From positions 1 through 64,000 of the forward strand of contig NZ_JAFBEE010000009.1 of NCBI RefSeq assembly GCF_016908555.1: DNA of 64,000 nt. Reading direction: 5' to 3'. A model generated the notes under the pieces. That model saw only the letters and a program-made list of their open reading frames with translations, made no database searches and was not told the origin of the DNA. The position numbers and the translations under genes are program-made. Source of the DNA: Alkaliphilus hydrothermalis (GTDB lineage Bacteria; Bacillota; Clostridia; Peptostreptococcales; Natronincolaceae). Below are positions 1-8,444 of this stretch, one piece after another (the first letter of the stretch is position 1; each line of letters starts with the position of its first letter).

Positions 1-40
1 CAATGATTTTTGAGTTTTACTCTATAATCATTGCCGAAGA

Positions 41-122
41 TTATGCAAAGTAAATCAGAGGTAACATCAGTAATTATGCTACACCTACAGGTTTATTTTG
101 CATAAGTACTTACTTTGCATAA
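41..122. repeat. 82-bp element bounded by 13-bp perfect inverted repeats
   Basis: TTATGCAAAGTAA at 41-53 is the exact reverse complement of TTACTTTGCATAA at 110-122. The right repeat ends exactly where the reverse-transcriptase reading frame begins to make sense (GGPLSPLLSNI from 123). The expected Gln codon before the GGP motif is replaced by TAA inside the repeat. This looks like the end of a mobile element, or a deletion scar, that cut off the 5' part of the intron. The element family was not recognised. Confidence 0.5.
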
Positions 123-809
123 GGTGGTCCCCTAAGTCCTTTGCTCTCAAACATAATGCTAGATGAAGTAGATAAGGAATTGGAACGTCGAGGACACAAG
201 TTCTGCCGCTTCGCGGATGATAGTAATATCTATGTAAAAAGCAAAAAGGCAGGTCTACGAGTCATGGATAGTATGATGAGACTATTGGAAGGAAAACTTA
301 AACTCAAGGTAAATAAAGAAAAGAGCAAGGTGGACCTAGTAACTAGAAGGAAATTCTTAGGGTTTTCATTTTACTTCGACAGAAATGGCGTTCAAGTAAG
401 AATACATGAAAAGTCATATAGTAGATTTAAGGAAAAGATTCGAGAAATAACGAATCGGAATAAAGGTATAAGTATGGAATATCGCCTTAAGAGACTAAAT
501 GAAATAACAGTTGGATGGATTAACTATTTTAGTATAGCTAAAGCGAAATCAAGAATTAAAAGTTTTGATGAATGGATAAGACGAAGACTGCGAGCATGTA
601 TATGGAAACAATGGAAAAGGGTTAAAACTAAGTTTAGTAACTTAAAGAAACTAGGAATTAACAAACATAAAGCATGGGAATATGCAAACACGAGAAAAGG
701 CTATTGGAGAATATCCAAAAGCCCTATCTTACAAAGAACGCTTACTAATGACTACCTTGATAAACTAGGTTTTAAGAGCATTAGTAAACGATATCAGTTA
801 ATACATTAG
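123..809 (+). pseudogene. Group II intron reverse transcriptase/maturase, 5'-truncated
   Basis: This is the C-terminal half of an intron-encoded protein of the LtrA type. In-frame codons from 123 encode the GGPLSPLLSNI block of the reverse-transcriptase fingers/palm. The catalytic FADD (YADD variant) follows within CRFADDSNIY, and then comes the maturase X domain with WINYF and the terminal SPILQRTL. The first 200 or so residues of RT domains 0-4 are missing, so the enzyme cannot be active. A TTG at 141 could start a 222-residue peptide, but it has no ribosome site. The frame runs straight into intron domains V and VI, so the fragment kept its original 3' context. Confidence 0.9.
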
Positions 810-819
810 TTCCTAATGA

Positions 820-895
820 ACCGCCAAGTACCGAACGGTATGCTTGGTGGTGTGAGAGGTCGGTGGATAAAATAATTATTCACCTCCTACTCGAT
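820..895 (+). ncRNA. Group II intron 3' end, domains V and VI
   Basis: Domain V is visible at 820-853: ACCGCCAAG pairs with CTTGGTGGT (one G-U), followed by a two-base bulge and an upper stem TACC/GGTA capped by a four-base loop. Domain VI follows at about 861-889, with GGTGGATAA pairing to TTATTCACC. The intron probably ends at CCTACTCGAT near 895, a common bacterial group II 3' end. The sequence after 895 would be the original 3' exon. Confidence 0.8.
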
Positions 896-979
896 GTGCG
901 CCGTAAACGGTTAATAGTGCGTACCTATCAGAGTGCATCTTGATATGATATTCTTGGTATAGTCTAAAAACTTTAAAAA

Positions 980-1008
980 CTTGAAAAACTTTCTTGTAGT
1001 TTTTCAAG
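980..1008. terminator. 11-bp perfect hairpin
   Basis: CTTGAAAAACT and AGTTTTTCAAG flank a 7-base loop. The hairpin is itself flanked by two copies of CTTTAAAAAC (971-980 and 1011-1020). It has no long U tract, so it may be part of an insertion-sequence end rather than a terminator. Confidence 0.4.
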
Positions 1009-1042
1009 TGCTTTAAAAACTATCAAATCAAGGAGACGCCAT

Positions 1043-1195
1043 ATGGAAAATAAAATCAAAACGGTTATCCAACAGTATCGTCAAGAAAAATGGGCTAATA
1101 TCATATCAGAACGTAATATCAGTGGATTGAGCATTAATCCATTCATTCTGGAGGGGTATACTGAGCTGACACTAACTGACGTTAAAGCAATATAG
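1043..1195 (+). pseudogene. IS66-type TnpA accessory protein remnant
   Basis: A 50-residue frame has a good ribosome site (AAGGAGA, about 7 bases upstream). Its N-terminus, QQYRQEKWANIISERNISGL, resembles the start of the small TnpA protein of IS66-family elements, where a W..II.ER..SGL pattern is common. After residue 33 the similarity stops and the frame closes, so this is probably a truncated relic. No TnpB or IS66 transposase follows. The family call rests on this short N-terminal pattern only. Confidence 0.45.
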
Positions 1196-1314
1196 GACTA
1201 TTTTATCAATGCGTATTCTTTAACATATTATTGAAAAAAATGCAGGAAATACAGTGCTTTTATCGAATTATATTACTTACACATGTAATATATGGAATAA
1301 AAGGAGGAGTAAAA

Positions 1315-2706
1315 TTGAATAACTTAAGAAGAAAGAGTATACGGAGTACTGTTACATTTATAGTGATTATTATGATCTTAAGTAGTAGTGTAGGATACGC
1401 GGAAAGTATCTTTAGCGATGTTCCGTCCAATCATTGGGCAATAGAGTATATAAATAAGATGAATAGTGAAGGAATTATAACAGGGGCTAATGGAATGTAT
1501 AGCCCAAACTTAAGTGTCTCAGTATCACAAGCAATCGTGATGGTGACAAGGTTGATGGAGCCATCAGAAGAAGAATTGAGTACAGCAGTAGATACATATG
1601 GACAGTTGCTTTCTGAGGTAGGCGTTGAATTCTGGGCTAATGAACAAATGGCCTATGGTTTATTTAGAGGGATTATTACTGAAAAAGAATTGAGGTCCTC
1701 CTATGTGAATGGGAAGTCTAGATATGCAAATAAATTAGAAATCTGTAGATACTTAACTAGGGCACTAGACCTCGAAGAAACTGCAAAAAGTAAAGAACTA
1801 ATTGTATTAAGCTTTAATGACAATATAATGATTCCAGATCAAGAAAAACCATATGTCAGTATGATGATTGATATTGGAGTAATTAATCAATATGGGGATG
1901 TATTAGGAAACTTTAATCCACAGGATTCATTGAACAGAGCCACTATGGCAAAGGTACTTTCTGTTGCCTATGATTACAGACAAGGAAACCAAAAGGATAC
2001 TCGAATATCGGGGTATATAGAGGACATTAAGTTTGGTGATAATCAGAGTCTGATGATAAGAGATAAAAATAATCTTATAAAAGAATATTTATTAGATGAT
2101 GAAGTTAATATATCAAAAGAAGATCATGAAATTAGTATCATAGATTTGAAGGTTGGTGGATGGATAGATACTACTCTAGAAGGTAACTTGATTACTAATA
2201 TTGATTATGATACCAAAATAGAGCCACTTAAAGAGGAAATTGAAGGTACTATAACATCAATACTAATAAAAGAAAAAGCTGAAATTAATATTAAAGATAT
2301 GGATGGAATTGAAAAAACCTATAATTTAGCATCTGAAGTAGTTATAGAGCTAAATCAGGAGCAAAAAAATTTAGTAGATATTAGGACAGGCTATCCTGTA
2401 AAATTAATCCTCCAATCAGATGAAGTCATTAGGATTCAAGCTGAGGTTGTAGAAGTAGAGGTAAAAGCCAATGAAAGATTTAAAGGTAAGGTTGAGTATG
2501 TAGATGGAGAGCAGGAGGCATTTATCATAAGGTTGGAAGATAATCAATTAGTAAGAATAGACACACTTGCGTCCACTACGTATATAAATATCATTGATGA
2601 GAATGCAACAAACTTTGATGCTATAAAAAACACTAATAAAGTAACAATAATATGTAAGCATCTAGATGGAAAGTACTTCGCAGAAACAATCGTAATAAGT
2701 GAATAA
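1315..2706 (+). CDS. SLH-domain cell-surface protein
   Basis: This is a secreted protein of 463 residues, probably held to the cell wall by three N-terminal SLH modules. The chosen TTG start lies 7 bases after AAGGAGGAG; the longer frame from 1231 has no ribosome site. A signal peptide (basic LNNLRRKSIRS, hydrophobic core, cleavage near GYAES) is followed by SLH-like repeats at about residues 32-90, 105-165 and 170-230. The first holds FSDVPSNHWAIEYI and the third FNPQDSLNRATMAKVL. The C-terminal half is beta-rich, with repeated segments about the handling of an unknown ligand (GYIEDIKFG, GTITSILIKE, GKVEYVDGE), and resembles repeated small beta-barrel units. A terminator follows directly. 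The last coding codons and that terminator are duplicated near 14.7 kb. Confidence 0.85.
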   Translation: MNNLRRKSIRSTVTFIVIIMILSSSVGYAESIFSDVPSNHWAIEYINKMNSEGIITGANGMYSPNLSVSVSQAIVMVTRLMEPSEEELSTAVDTYGQLLSEVGVEFWANEQMAYGLFRGIITEKELRSSYVNGKSRYANKLEICRYLTRALDLEETAKSKELIVLSFNDNIMIPDQEKPYVSMMIDIGVINQYGDVLGNFNPQDSLNRATMAKVLSVAYDYRQGNQKDTRISGYIEDIKFGDNQSLMIRDKNNLIKEYLLDDEVNISKEDHEISIIDLKVGGWIDTTLEGNLITNIDYDTKIEPLKEEIEGTITSILIKEKAEINIKDMDGIEKTYNLASEVVIELNQEQKNLVDIRTGYPVKLILQSDEVIRIQAEVVEVEVKANERFKGKVEYVDGEQEAFIIRLEDNQLVRIDTLASTTYINIIDENATNFDAIKNTNKVTIICKHLDGKYFAETIVISE

Positions 2707-2762
2707 AACCTAGGTTTACAAACCCCTAGTCGTAGGCTAATAGATGCGATTAGGGTATTTTT
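2680..2762 (+). repeat. SLH gene 3' end plus terminator, copy 1
   Basis: This 83-bp block, from GCAGAAACAATCGTAATAAG through the terminator, recurs at 14677-14759 with about two differences. It marks one edge of the rearranged bacteriocin island. Confidence 0.9.
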
Positions 2763-2763
2763 T
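2724..2763 (+). terminator. Rho-independent terminator of the SLH gene
   Basis: CCCTAGTCG pairs with CGATTAGGG (one G-U) and is followed by TATTTTTT. Confidence 0.75.
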
Positions 2764-2764
2764 G

Positions 2765-2911
2765 GCTAATAGGTACAGTAAAAAGGAGGCAATTATGAAG
2801 AATGTGATGAGCTTTTTTTTAGGGGTTATAATTATGATTGTGATACTAATCGGAGGTCGTTACTATAAATTAGCCCATAATAAACCACAAATTGTTATGA
2901 ATACTTTGCAT
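2765..2911 (+). pseudogene. S41 peptidase 5' fragment (copy of the gene at 11326)
   Basis: The ribosome site and first 39 codons (start 2794) of the second S41 peptidase are repeated here almost identically; 2765-2911 matches 11295-11442. The fragment keeps the membrane anchor MKNVMSFFLGVIIMIVILIG. It breaks off after MNTLH, where a REP-like sequence (TAGGACGAGGGGACA, present twice) follows. The 98-residue frame that runs on through the REP is therefore a chimera, not a gene. Confidence 0.9.
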
Positions 2912-2935
2912 AGGACGAGGGGACACATAGGACGA

Positions 2936-2955
2936 GGGGACAGGTCAATTGTCCC
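2936..2955. repeat. REP hairpin R1
   Basis: GGGACA and TGTCCC flank a short GGTCAAT loop. It is one of six related hairpins in the island. An extra half unit, TAGGACGAGGGGACA, precedes it. Confidence 0.8.
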
Positions 2956-3100
2956 ATACCCTGCGGGAGAACTCAAAATAGGTTATATTATATTGGTACA
3001 CAATCTTAGCTCTGTTTGTACAGGGCTTTTTATTTTTTGATTTAATGTATTTTGAAAATTTAAAAATTTAAAATGTGCAAATTTCAACGTTATACCTATG

Positions 3101-3150
3101 TCCTATAAAAAATAGACCTATGCATATTAGGGAAATACTACTAAAATATA
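3101..3150 (+). promoter_or_regulatory. Shared upstream motif, copy 1
   Basis: TCCTATAAAAAATAGACCTA is followed, about 20 bases on, by a possible -10 ACTAAAATATAAAC. The same arrangement occurs at 13381 before the paralogous gene, and a related motif occurs at 19681. It may be a common operator or extended promoter. It lies about 110 bases upstream of the 3238 start. Confidence 0.45.
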
Positions 3151-3237
3151 AACAAGAGGACAAAGGGGTTATAGAAAACCAAAGATCGGCATAACTAGAC
3201 CCTATCCCTATAGATAAAAACGGTAGGAGGTTAACTT

Positions 3238-3714
3238 ATGGCAAATATAGAAACTGGAAAAGAACTTAAAATGGAGAATGTATTATCCTTAAGAAAGAAA
3301 ATGACTCAAGGAGATATACAGCAAGAAATGATGAAGATAGGTAAGTTCTTTGAAGAGAATGGAATTAAGAAAAATGGACCAGTTGTTACTGCAACGTTTG
3401 CTGTGGAAGAAGTAAATGGACAACAGTTGCTAGATATGGAAATCCTTGTCCCAATGGACCGAGAAGTACAGCTAACAGGAGAATATGTGCTAAAGAAAGA
3501 ATTTCATTTAGTTAATGCAGTTTATGCTAGACACCAGGGAAATCCAAATCTCTTGCAAAGTACTTATAATGAAGTGATGAAATATATTAATGAAAATAGA
3601 CTACATCAGATAACTATGGGATATAACGTTAATGTGAATGAACCACAAACAATAGAAGAAATGGATGGTATGATAGTAGATATATATATAGGTGTGAATC
3701 CATCTATCTTATAA
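3238..3714 (+). CDS. Uncharacterised bacteriocin-island protein, copy 1
   Basis: I cannot name this 158-residue soluble protein with confidence. It starts at ATG 8 bases after TAGGAGG and has no signal peptide or membrane segment. It opens with IETGKELKMENVLSLRKKM, and the C-terminal half alternates strands and helices (ATFAVEEVNG, MEILVPMD, NAVYARHQGNPN, DIYIGVNPSIL). That pattern recalls GyrI/SOUL-like small-molecule-binding domains and families such as DUF5085, which is only an inference. It sits directly upstream of the two bacteriocin precursors. A second, truncated copy at 13489 has the same upstream motif. A role as regulator, chaperone or immunity factor of the bacteriocins is possible but unproven. 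Confidence 0.75.
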   Translation: MANIETGKELKMENVLSLRKKMTQGDIQQEMMKIGKFFEENGIKKNGPVVTATFAVEEVNGQQLLDMEILVPMDREVQLTGEYVLKKEFHLVNAVYARHQGNPNLLQSTYNEVMKYINENRLHQITMGYNVNVNEPQTIEEMDGMIVDIYIGVNPSIL

Positions 3715-3768
3715 TTTAAGTTATTAAGTAAGTATTAATTAACTGATCAATGAAAGGGGGTGAAGTTA

Positions 3769-3999
3769 ATGGAGATAACAACTAATAATCCTTTTATAGA
3801 ATTAGATTTACAAACACTTATGGAAACAAATGGCGGTGGAACCATGTTGGCTATCGCAACTGGCCTGACATTTGTGGGTATTGTGGCTTTAACAGTTTTA
3901 AATCCACCAGCTGGGGCTGTAGCCGCTACAGTTTGGAAAGCTGCAGCTGTTAAAACGGTAGCAGGTATAGTTGCTACTGGTGGGGCATATTATGCATAA
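3769..3999 (+). CDS. Double-glycine bacteriocin-like precursor 1
   Basis: This is a 76-residue precursor peptide. ATG 3769 is preferred over the in-frame GTG at 3760 because the AAAGGGGGTG ribosome site overlaps the latter. Residues 1-23 form an acidic leader with the usual hydrophobic spacing (FIELDLQTLMETNGG), ending in a GG cleavage site. The predicted mature peptide of about 53 residues is very hydrophobic and rich in Gly, Ala and Val, with GxxxG-like spacing, a short Lys-containing stretch (VWKAAAVKTVAG) and no Cys. This fits an unmodified class II peptide exported by the C39 ABC transporter 2.2 kb downstream. It lies 20 bases upstream of the second precursor, so a two-peptide (class IIb) system is likely. 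Confidence 0.8.
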   Translation: MEITTNNPFIELDLQTLMETNGGGTMLAIATGLTFVGIVALTVLNPPAGAVAATVWKAAAVKTVAGIVATGGAYYA

Positions 4000-4019
4000 A
4001 GTTAAAAGGGGGAAAGAAA

Positions 4020-4259
4020 ATGAATAACAGTCTAATAGAGTTAAATAATGATGAGTTGTACTTGATCACAGGGGGCTCCGCTGATTGGTTTTCAGGCGCT
4101 TCAGTAATGGGTGTAGGAATCGGTGCAGTAGTTTTAGCAACGACCACATTGACAGCACCAGTGTCGATACCTGTTGCAATAGTAGCATTTGGTGTTTTTA
4201 ATGTGGGAGTAGCTACGACAACGCTAGGGTTGGCGAAAATGTTTGGTGCAAAGGTATAA
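4020..4259 (+). CDS. Double-glycine bacteriocin-like precursor 2
   Basis: This is a 79-residue precursor peptide with a good ribosome site (AAAGGGGGAAAG). The leader MNNSLIELNNDELYLITGG has the classic L..N..EL..I.GG pattern read by C39 peptidases. The mature part of about 60 residues starts SADWFSG. It carries two long hydrophobic segments with Gly/Ala spacing (MGVGIGAVVLA and VAIVAFGVFNVGVA) and ends in a short basic tail, FGAKV. It has no Cys, so disulfide or lanthionine modification is not expected. It is probably the partner of precursor 1. The strong hairpin after the stop would end or stabilise the transcript. The frame on the opposite strand (3974-4264) is a shadow. Confidence 0.82.
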   Translation: MNNSLIELNNDELYLITGGSADWFSGASVMGVGIGAVVLATTTLTAPVSIPVAIVAFGVFNVGVATTTLGLAKMFGAKV

Positions 4260-4267
4260 TTCATCCT

Positions 4268-4306
4268 GCTAAATTATAGGTAGACTGAGTCTATCTATAA
4301 TTTAGC
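4268..4306. terminator. 19-bp hairpin after the bacteriocin pair
   Basis: GCTAAATTATAGGTAGACT pairs with AGTCTATCTATAATTTAGC with a single G-U. It has no U run, so it may be a processing or mRNA-stability element, or an attenuator lowering expression of the genes downstream. Confidence 0.65.
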
Positions 4307-4361
4307 ATAAAAATATATTTATGTGAACTTAGCAACTAAAAATGAGTAAAGGGTGATGCGC

Positions 4362-4448
4362 ATGGATGCTAGAAAATTTTCGGATATATTAATTTATGCT
4401 GGTGCGATAGGACTATTAATTATCGGCATCATAAAATTTTTTTTTTAA
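4362..4448 (+). CDS. 28-residue single-pass membrane peptide
   Basis: The peptide reads MDARKFSDILIYAGAIGLLI and then GIIKFFF. It has an AAAGGGTG ribosome site 6 bases before the ATG. One hydrophobic helix with a charged N-terminus suggests a small membrane protein, perhaps immunity-related, because it directly follows the bacteriocin pair. It is too short for a firm call. Confidence 0.5.
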   Translation: MDARKFSDILIYAGAIGLLIIGIIKFFF

Positions 4449-4473
4449 AAGAAACTAGAAACTAGAGAAACTA

Positions 4474-4493
4474 GGGGACAGGTCAATTGTCCC
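4474..4493. repeat. REP hairpin R2
   Basis: GGGGACAGGTCAATTGTCCC is identical to R1. It lies 38 bases upstream of the first RAYT transposase. Confidence 0.85.
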
Positions 4494-4531
4494 ATCTCCA
4501 CTATGTTATTTCTAAAAACGAGCGTGATAAA

Positions 4532-5284
4532 ATGCCAAGAAAACCAAGAGAAAAAAGTAAAACGGGAATATACCACATCATCCTCAGAGGTATTAATAGA
4601 CAGAATATCTTTGAGGATGATGAAGACAAGCTAGAGCTGCTAGATACAATAAAACATTTCAAAGAAAAAAGTGGCTACGATGTATATGGTTACTGCCTAA
4701 TGTCTAATCATATACATCTACTTCTAAAGGAAACAGAAGAATCAATTTCCAACATAATCAAAAGAGTATGCGGAAGATATGTCTATTGGTACAACAATAA
4801 GTATGAAAGAGTGGGACACCTGTTTCAAGAAAGATTCAAAAGCGAAGTAGTTGAAGACCAGCAATACTTATTAATTAATCTAAGATATATTCATCAAAAT
4901 CCTGTAAAGGCAGGGTTAACTAATGATTTATCTAATTTCTATTGGAGCAGTTATCGGGAATACATGAGGGAAAGACAGCTAATAGATGTGAAGCCAATTT
5001 TGGGTTTGTTTTCTCATGAAGAAGCTAAAGCATTGAATATGTTTAAAGAATATACAAATCAGAGTAACCATGATAAATGCCTAGATTTACAAGAGAAAAT
5101 ACAAGTGGCAGATCAAGATATCATCAGCTATTTGTCGGAGTTGGAGATTTCGTGTATCAGTCAGTTCCAGCAGTTAGAGAAAAATAAAAGAAATGAAATA
5201 TTAAAAAAGCTAAAGAATTTAGAGGGGGTCACCACCCGTCAATTATCAAGTAGACAGGGGGACAGGTTGACTGTCCCAAAATAA
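4532..5284 (+). CDS. REP-associated tyrosine transposase (RAYT) 1
   Basis: This is a Y1-type HUH single-strand transposase of the TnpA-REP family. The ATG at 4532 is used because MPRKPREKSKTGIYHI aligns with the second copy at 5413; the longer frame from 4487 starts inside REP R2. The HUH motif is in CLMSNHIHLLL, and the probable catalytic Tyr region is VYWYNNKYERVGHLFQERF. A C-terminal helix-turn-helix-like part follows. The last residues are odd. The second copy ends TIRQLSRITGISKSVIGRL, but this one ends TTRQLSSRQGDRLTVPK because REP R3 lies inside the reading frame. The HTH tail has thus been replaced by REP sequence, and activity is uncertain. It flanks the bacteriocin precursors and probably has no role in their biology. 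Confidence 0.88.
   Translation: MPRKPREKSKTGIYHIILRGINRQNIFEDDEDKLELLDTIKHFKEKSGYDVYGYCLMSNHIHLLLKETEESISNIIKRVCGRYVYWYNNKYERVGHLFQERFKSEVVEDQQYLLINLRYIHQNPVKAGLTNDLSNFYWSSYREYMRERQLIDVKPILGLFSHEEAKALNMFKEYTNQSNHDKCLDLQEKIQVADQDIISYLSELEISCISQFQQLEKNKRNEILKKLKNLEGVTTRQLSSRQGDRLTVPK
5257..5277. repeat. REP hairpin R3, inside the RAYT 1 3' end
   Basis: GGGGGACAGGTTGACTGTCCC. The REP plus its following sequence, through about 5325, is repeated at 14301-14375. Confidence 0.85.
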
Positions 5285-5412
5285 AAGGTTTGGATAGACT
5301 TTTAACCTTCAATCTATAGTTAATACGTGTAGATGGAGTGACCTTTTATCTTATGGTCAGATGAAGGATAAAATATTAATCTTAATAGTAATTTAAACAC
5401 GAGTGTGATAAA

Positions 5413-6171
5413 ATGCCAAGAAAACCAAGGGAAAAAAGCAAAACAGGAATATATCATATTATTCTCAGGGGGATTAATCGACAAAACATTTTTGAAGATG
5501 AAGAGGACCAACTAGAGTTTCTTAAGACTCTAAGAAAATATAAAGTATTATGTGGATATCAGATGTATGGTTACTGCCTCATGACAAACCATGTCCATCT
5601 ATTAATAAAAGAGATAGATGAATCCATATCTAATTCTATAAAAAGAATTTGTGGAAGCTACGCCTACTGGTATAACAATAAATATGATCGAGTAGGCCAC
5701 TTATTTCAAGAAAGGTTCAAAAGCGAGGTAGTGAAAGATGACCAGTATTTATTAACAGTTCTGAGATATATTCACCAAAACCCAAGTAAAGCTGGATTAA
5801 TAAAAAATATCGAAGAATACGACTGGAGTAGCTACAAAGAGTTTATAGGAGATAGTCAAGTAGTCGATATAGATCTGGTGTTAAGCTTATTCTCTAAGGA
5901 TAAGGACGATGCCATACATATGTTTAAGGAATACACAGAACAAAAGAATCAAGATATATGTTTGGAGCTACAAGAAAAAATACAAGTGGAAGATGAAGTC
6001 GTCATTAGTTATCTAAGGGAGCTAGGCGTTATTTGTATTAGTCAATTACAACAACTAGAAAAAGTACAAAGAAATGAAGTCATAAAGAAATTAAAATCAA
6101 TAAACGGAATTACCATACGACAATTATCAAGAATAACGGGAATATCTAAAAGTGTTATAGGACGACTTTAA
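5413..6171 (+). CDS. REP-associated tyrosine transposase (RAYT) 2, intact
   Basis: This 252-residue Y1-type HUH transposase is similar to RAYT 1 along its length. The two metal-binding His residues are H60 and H62 in CLMTNHVHLLI. The catalytic Tyr region is around YWYNNKYDRVGHLFQERF. The C-terminus keeps a complete helix-turn-helix, RQLSRITGISKSVIGRL, so this copy looks functional. The start is the ATG after the conserved CGAGTGTGATAAA found before three of the four RAYT copies in this island. RAYT enzymes are known to act on REP hairpins, and six such hairpins lie within 12 kb. The ABC exporter gene starts 62 bases downstream. Confidence 0.92.
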   Translation: MPRKPREKSKTGIYHIILRGINRQNIFEDEEDQLEFLKTLRKYKVLCGYQMYGYCLMTNHVHLLIKEIDESISNSIKRICGSYAYWYNNKYDRVGHLFQERFKSEVVKDDQYLLTVLRYIHQNPSKAGLIKNIEEYDWSSYKEFIGDSQVVDIDLVLSLFSKDKDDAIHMFKEYTEQKNQDICLELQEKIQVEDEVVISYLRELGVICISQLQQLEKVQRNEVIKKLKSINGITIRQLSRITGISKSVIGRL

Positions 6172-6233
6172 TATTCATTAAAATATTCATTAATTTACAA
6201 CAATCAATAATCACATCAACAATGGAGGTAAAC

Positions 6234-8444
6234 ATGCTAAAAAATCCATTTAAAAAATACCATTGTATCAAACAACATGATATCACTGATTGTGGTGCTG
6301 CTTGCCTTGCTACAATATCAAAGCAATATGGACTTAAGATTCCCATAACAAAAATACGAGAAGTAGCAGGGACCGACAAACAGGGGACCAATGCCTTGGG
6401 GGTAATCAAAGCAGCAGAACAACTGGGCTTTACTGCTAAGGGGGTTAAGGGAAACCAAGAGGCTTTCTTTAGTGATTTTCCTTTACCAGCCATAGCCCAT
6501 GTTGTAGTAGATGGCTCTCTTTTACACTATGTTGTTATTCATGAAATAACAAAGCAAGAAGTCATAATTGCAGATCCAGCAAAAGGTCTAGTAAAATATA
6601 CCCCTGAAGAATTCTTCAAGTTATGGACAGGTGTATTAATCTTGATGGTACCGGCTGCTAGTTTTAAAAAGGGAGATGAGACTAAAGGGATTTTTAAGCG
6701 ATTCTTTGGACTATTAAAGCCTCAAAAGTCTCTAATATTACACATTTTCTTAGCTTCTTTAATTTATACCCTTTTTGGAATATTGGGGTCCTTTTATTTC
6801 AAATTCCTACTAGATGACATACTACAATACAATTTAAGTAAGTCATTACATATTGTTTCGATTGGAATTATTGTACTTAATATTTTTAAGATTTTATTAA
6901 ATGCTTTTAGATCCCAACTAATGCTTTATCTGAGCCAACGCTTGGACATCCCTTTGATTTTGGGGTACTACCAACACGTTTTAGAATTACCAATGAACTT
7001 TTTCGGGACAAGAAAAGTAGGGGAAATCGTATCCCGTTTTATGGATGCCTCTAAGGTAAGGGATGCCATTTCAGGTGCAACCCTCACCATTATGATCGAT
7101 ACCCTAATGGCCATTGTAGGTGGTATTATCCTATATACTCAAAATAGTATGCTCTTTGTTATAACACTTATTATAGCTATTTTGTATGGAGTAATCGTAT
7201 TTGCATTTAATAAGCCAATTAAAGACATTAATAGAAAGCAGATGGAGGACAATGCCCAACTTACCTCCTATTTAGTAGAATCTTTAAATGGAATCGAAAC
7301 CCTAAAGGCCTTCAATGCTGAAAGAAAGGCCAATATAGAGACGGAAATCAAGTTTGTAAAGCTATTAAAAAGTGTATTTAAGGGCGGAACGATAGGGAAT
7401 TTTCAATCTTCCTTATCAGGATTTGTAGCCTCTATAGGAGGAATAGTAATTCTATGGGTAGGAGCCTACAATGTAATTCAAGGGAATTTATCTGTAGGGC
7501 AATTAATTACCTTTAATGCGTTATTGGCATATTTCCTAGATCCAATAAAAAACCTCATTAACCTACAACCTATGATGCAGACGGCCATCGTAGCATCGGA
7601 TCGTTTAGGGGAAATACTTGACTTAGAGTTGGAAAAAAGCCCAGATGAAGATAAAAAGATTAAACCAAATTCTCTAAAGGGAACAATTGAGTTAAAAAAT
7701 GTTGACTTTAGATATGGAACGAGACAATTAGTACTAAAGAGTATAAATATGAAAATAAAGCCTGGTGAAAAAATAGCCCTCGTGGGGGAAAGTGGATCAG
7801 GAAAAACAACTCTAGTAAAGTTATTATTAAACTTCTACTCATGGGAAAAGGGAGAAATATTAATAAATGATATCAATGTAAAGGATATCAGCTTAGAAAA
7901 ATTAAGGGAACGAATTGCCTATATATCTCAAGATATTTTCCTATTTAGTGGAACTATAAAGGAGAATCTTTTGATGGGAGATCAAGATGCAGGTCTAGAA
8001 GAAATCATTGAAGCTGCAAAGTTATCAAAAGCTCATGATTTTATCAATGAACTACCCTTAAGATATGAAACAATGCTGGAGGAGAATGGTTCCAATATAT
8101 CTGGAGGACAAAAACAAAGACTAGCCATTGCTAGGGCTATTTTAAAAAATCCTGATATATTTATTATGGATGAGGCCACCAGTAATCTAGATTCCATTAC
8201 AGAAAAAGCCATAGAAAGAACGATAGATAAATTAAGTGATGGAGTTACTACCATTATCATAGCCCATAGATTAAGTACCATAAAAAGATGTGACACAATC
8301 TACGTTATGGAAAAAGGTGAAATTATAGAAGCTGGTAATCATGAGGATTTGATGGACAAGCAGGGTAAGTATTATGAACTATGGAAAGAACAGCTTCCCA
8401 ACAATGATGACGGGCTGGCATGTGAAGCAGGAGGTGCCATATGA
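6234..8444 (+). CDS. C39-peptidase bacteriocin ABC exporter
   Basis: This is a 736-residue fused processing and export protein in the cell membrane. It cuts double-glycine leaders and exports the mature peptides. The N-terminal C39 peptidase has catalytic Cys20 (ITDCGAACL), His98 (LLHYVV) and Asp114 (IADPAKG). About six membrane helices follow at roughly 160-440. The ABC domain has Walker A GESGSGKTT near 517-525, signature NISGGQKQR near 619, Walker B IFIMDEAT near 641, and an H-loop IIAHRLST. The ATG at 6234 is chosen because GGAGGT lies just before it; the ATG at 6222 overlaps that site. It overlaps the HlyD-type gene by ATGA, so the two are co-translated. It is the obvious exporter for the two precursors upstream, although RAYT genes now separate them. 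Confidence 0.95.
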   Translation: MLKNPFKKYHCIKQHDITDCGAACLATISKQYGLKIPITKIREVAGTDKQGTNALGVIKAAEQLGFTAKGVKGNQEAFFSDFPLPAIAHVVVDGSLLHYVVIHEITKQEVIIADPAKGLVKYTPEEFFKLWTGVLILMVPAASFKKGDETKGIFKRFFGLLKPQKSLILHIFLASLIYTLFGILGSFYFKFLLDDILQYNLSKSLHIVSIGIIVLNIFKILLNAFRSQLMLYLSQRLDIPLILGYYQHVLELPMNFFGTRKVGEIVSRFMDASKVRDAISGATLTIMIDTLMAIVGGIILYTQNSMLFVITLIIAILYGVIVFAFNKPIKDINRKQMEDNAQLTSYLVESLNGIETLKAFNAERKANIETEIKFVKLLKSVFKGGTIGNFQSSLSGFVASIGGIVILWVGAYNVIQGNLSVGQLITFNALLAYFLDPIKNLINLQPMMQTAIVASDRLGEILDLELEKSPDEDKKIKPNSLKGTIELKNVDFRYGTRQLVLKSINMKIKPGEKIALVGESGSGKTTLVKLLLNFYSWEKGEILINDINVKDISLEKLRERIAYISQDIFLFSGTIKENLLMGDQDAGLEEIIEAAKLSKAHDFINELPLRYETMLEENGSNISGGQKQRLAIARAILKNPDIFIMDEATSNLDSITEKAIERTIDKLSDGVTTIIIAHRLSTIKRCDTIYVMEKGEIIEAGNHEDLMDKQGKYYELWKEQLPNNDDGLACEAGGAI

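Noticed and set aside
2744..3040. 98-residue frame as a real membrane protein
   Set aside because: Its first half copies the S41 peptidase start at 11326 and its second half is REP sequence, so it is a broken fragment.
3974..4264. Minus-strand frame opposite the second bacteriocin precursor
   Set aside because: The plus strand has a clear leader peptide, a GG site and a strong ribosome site. The minus frame has none of these.
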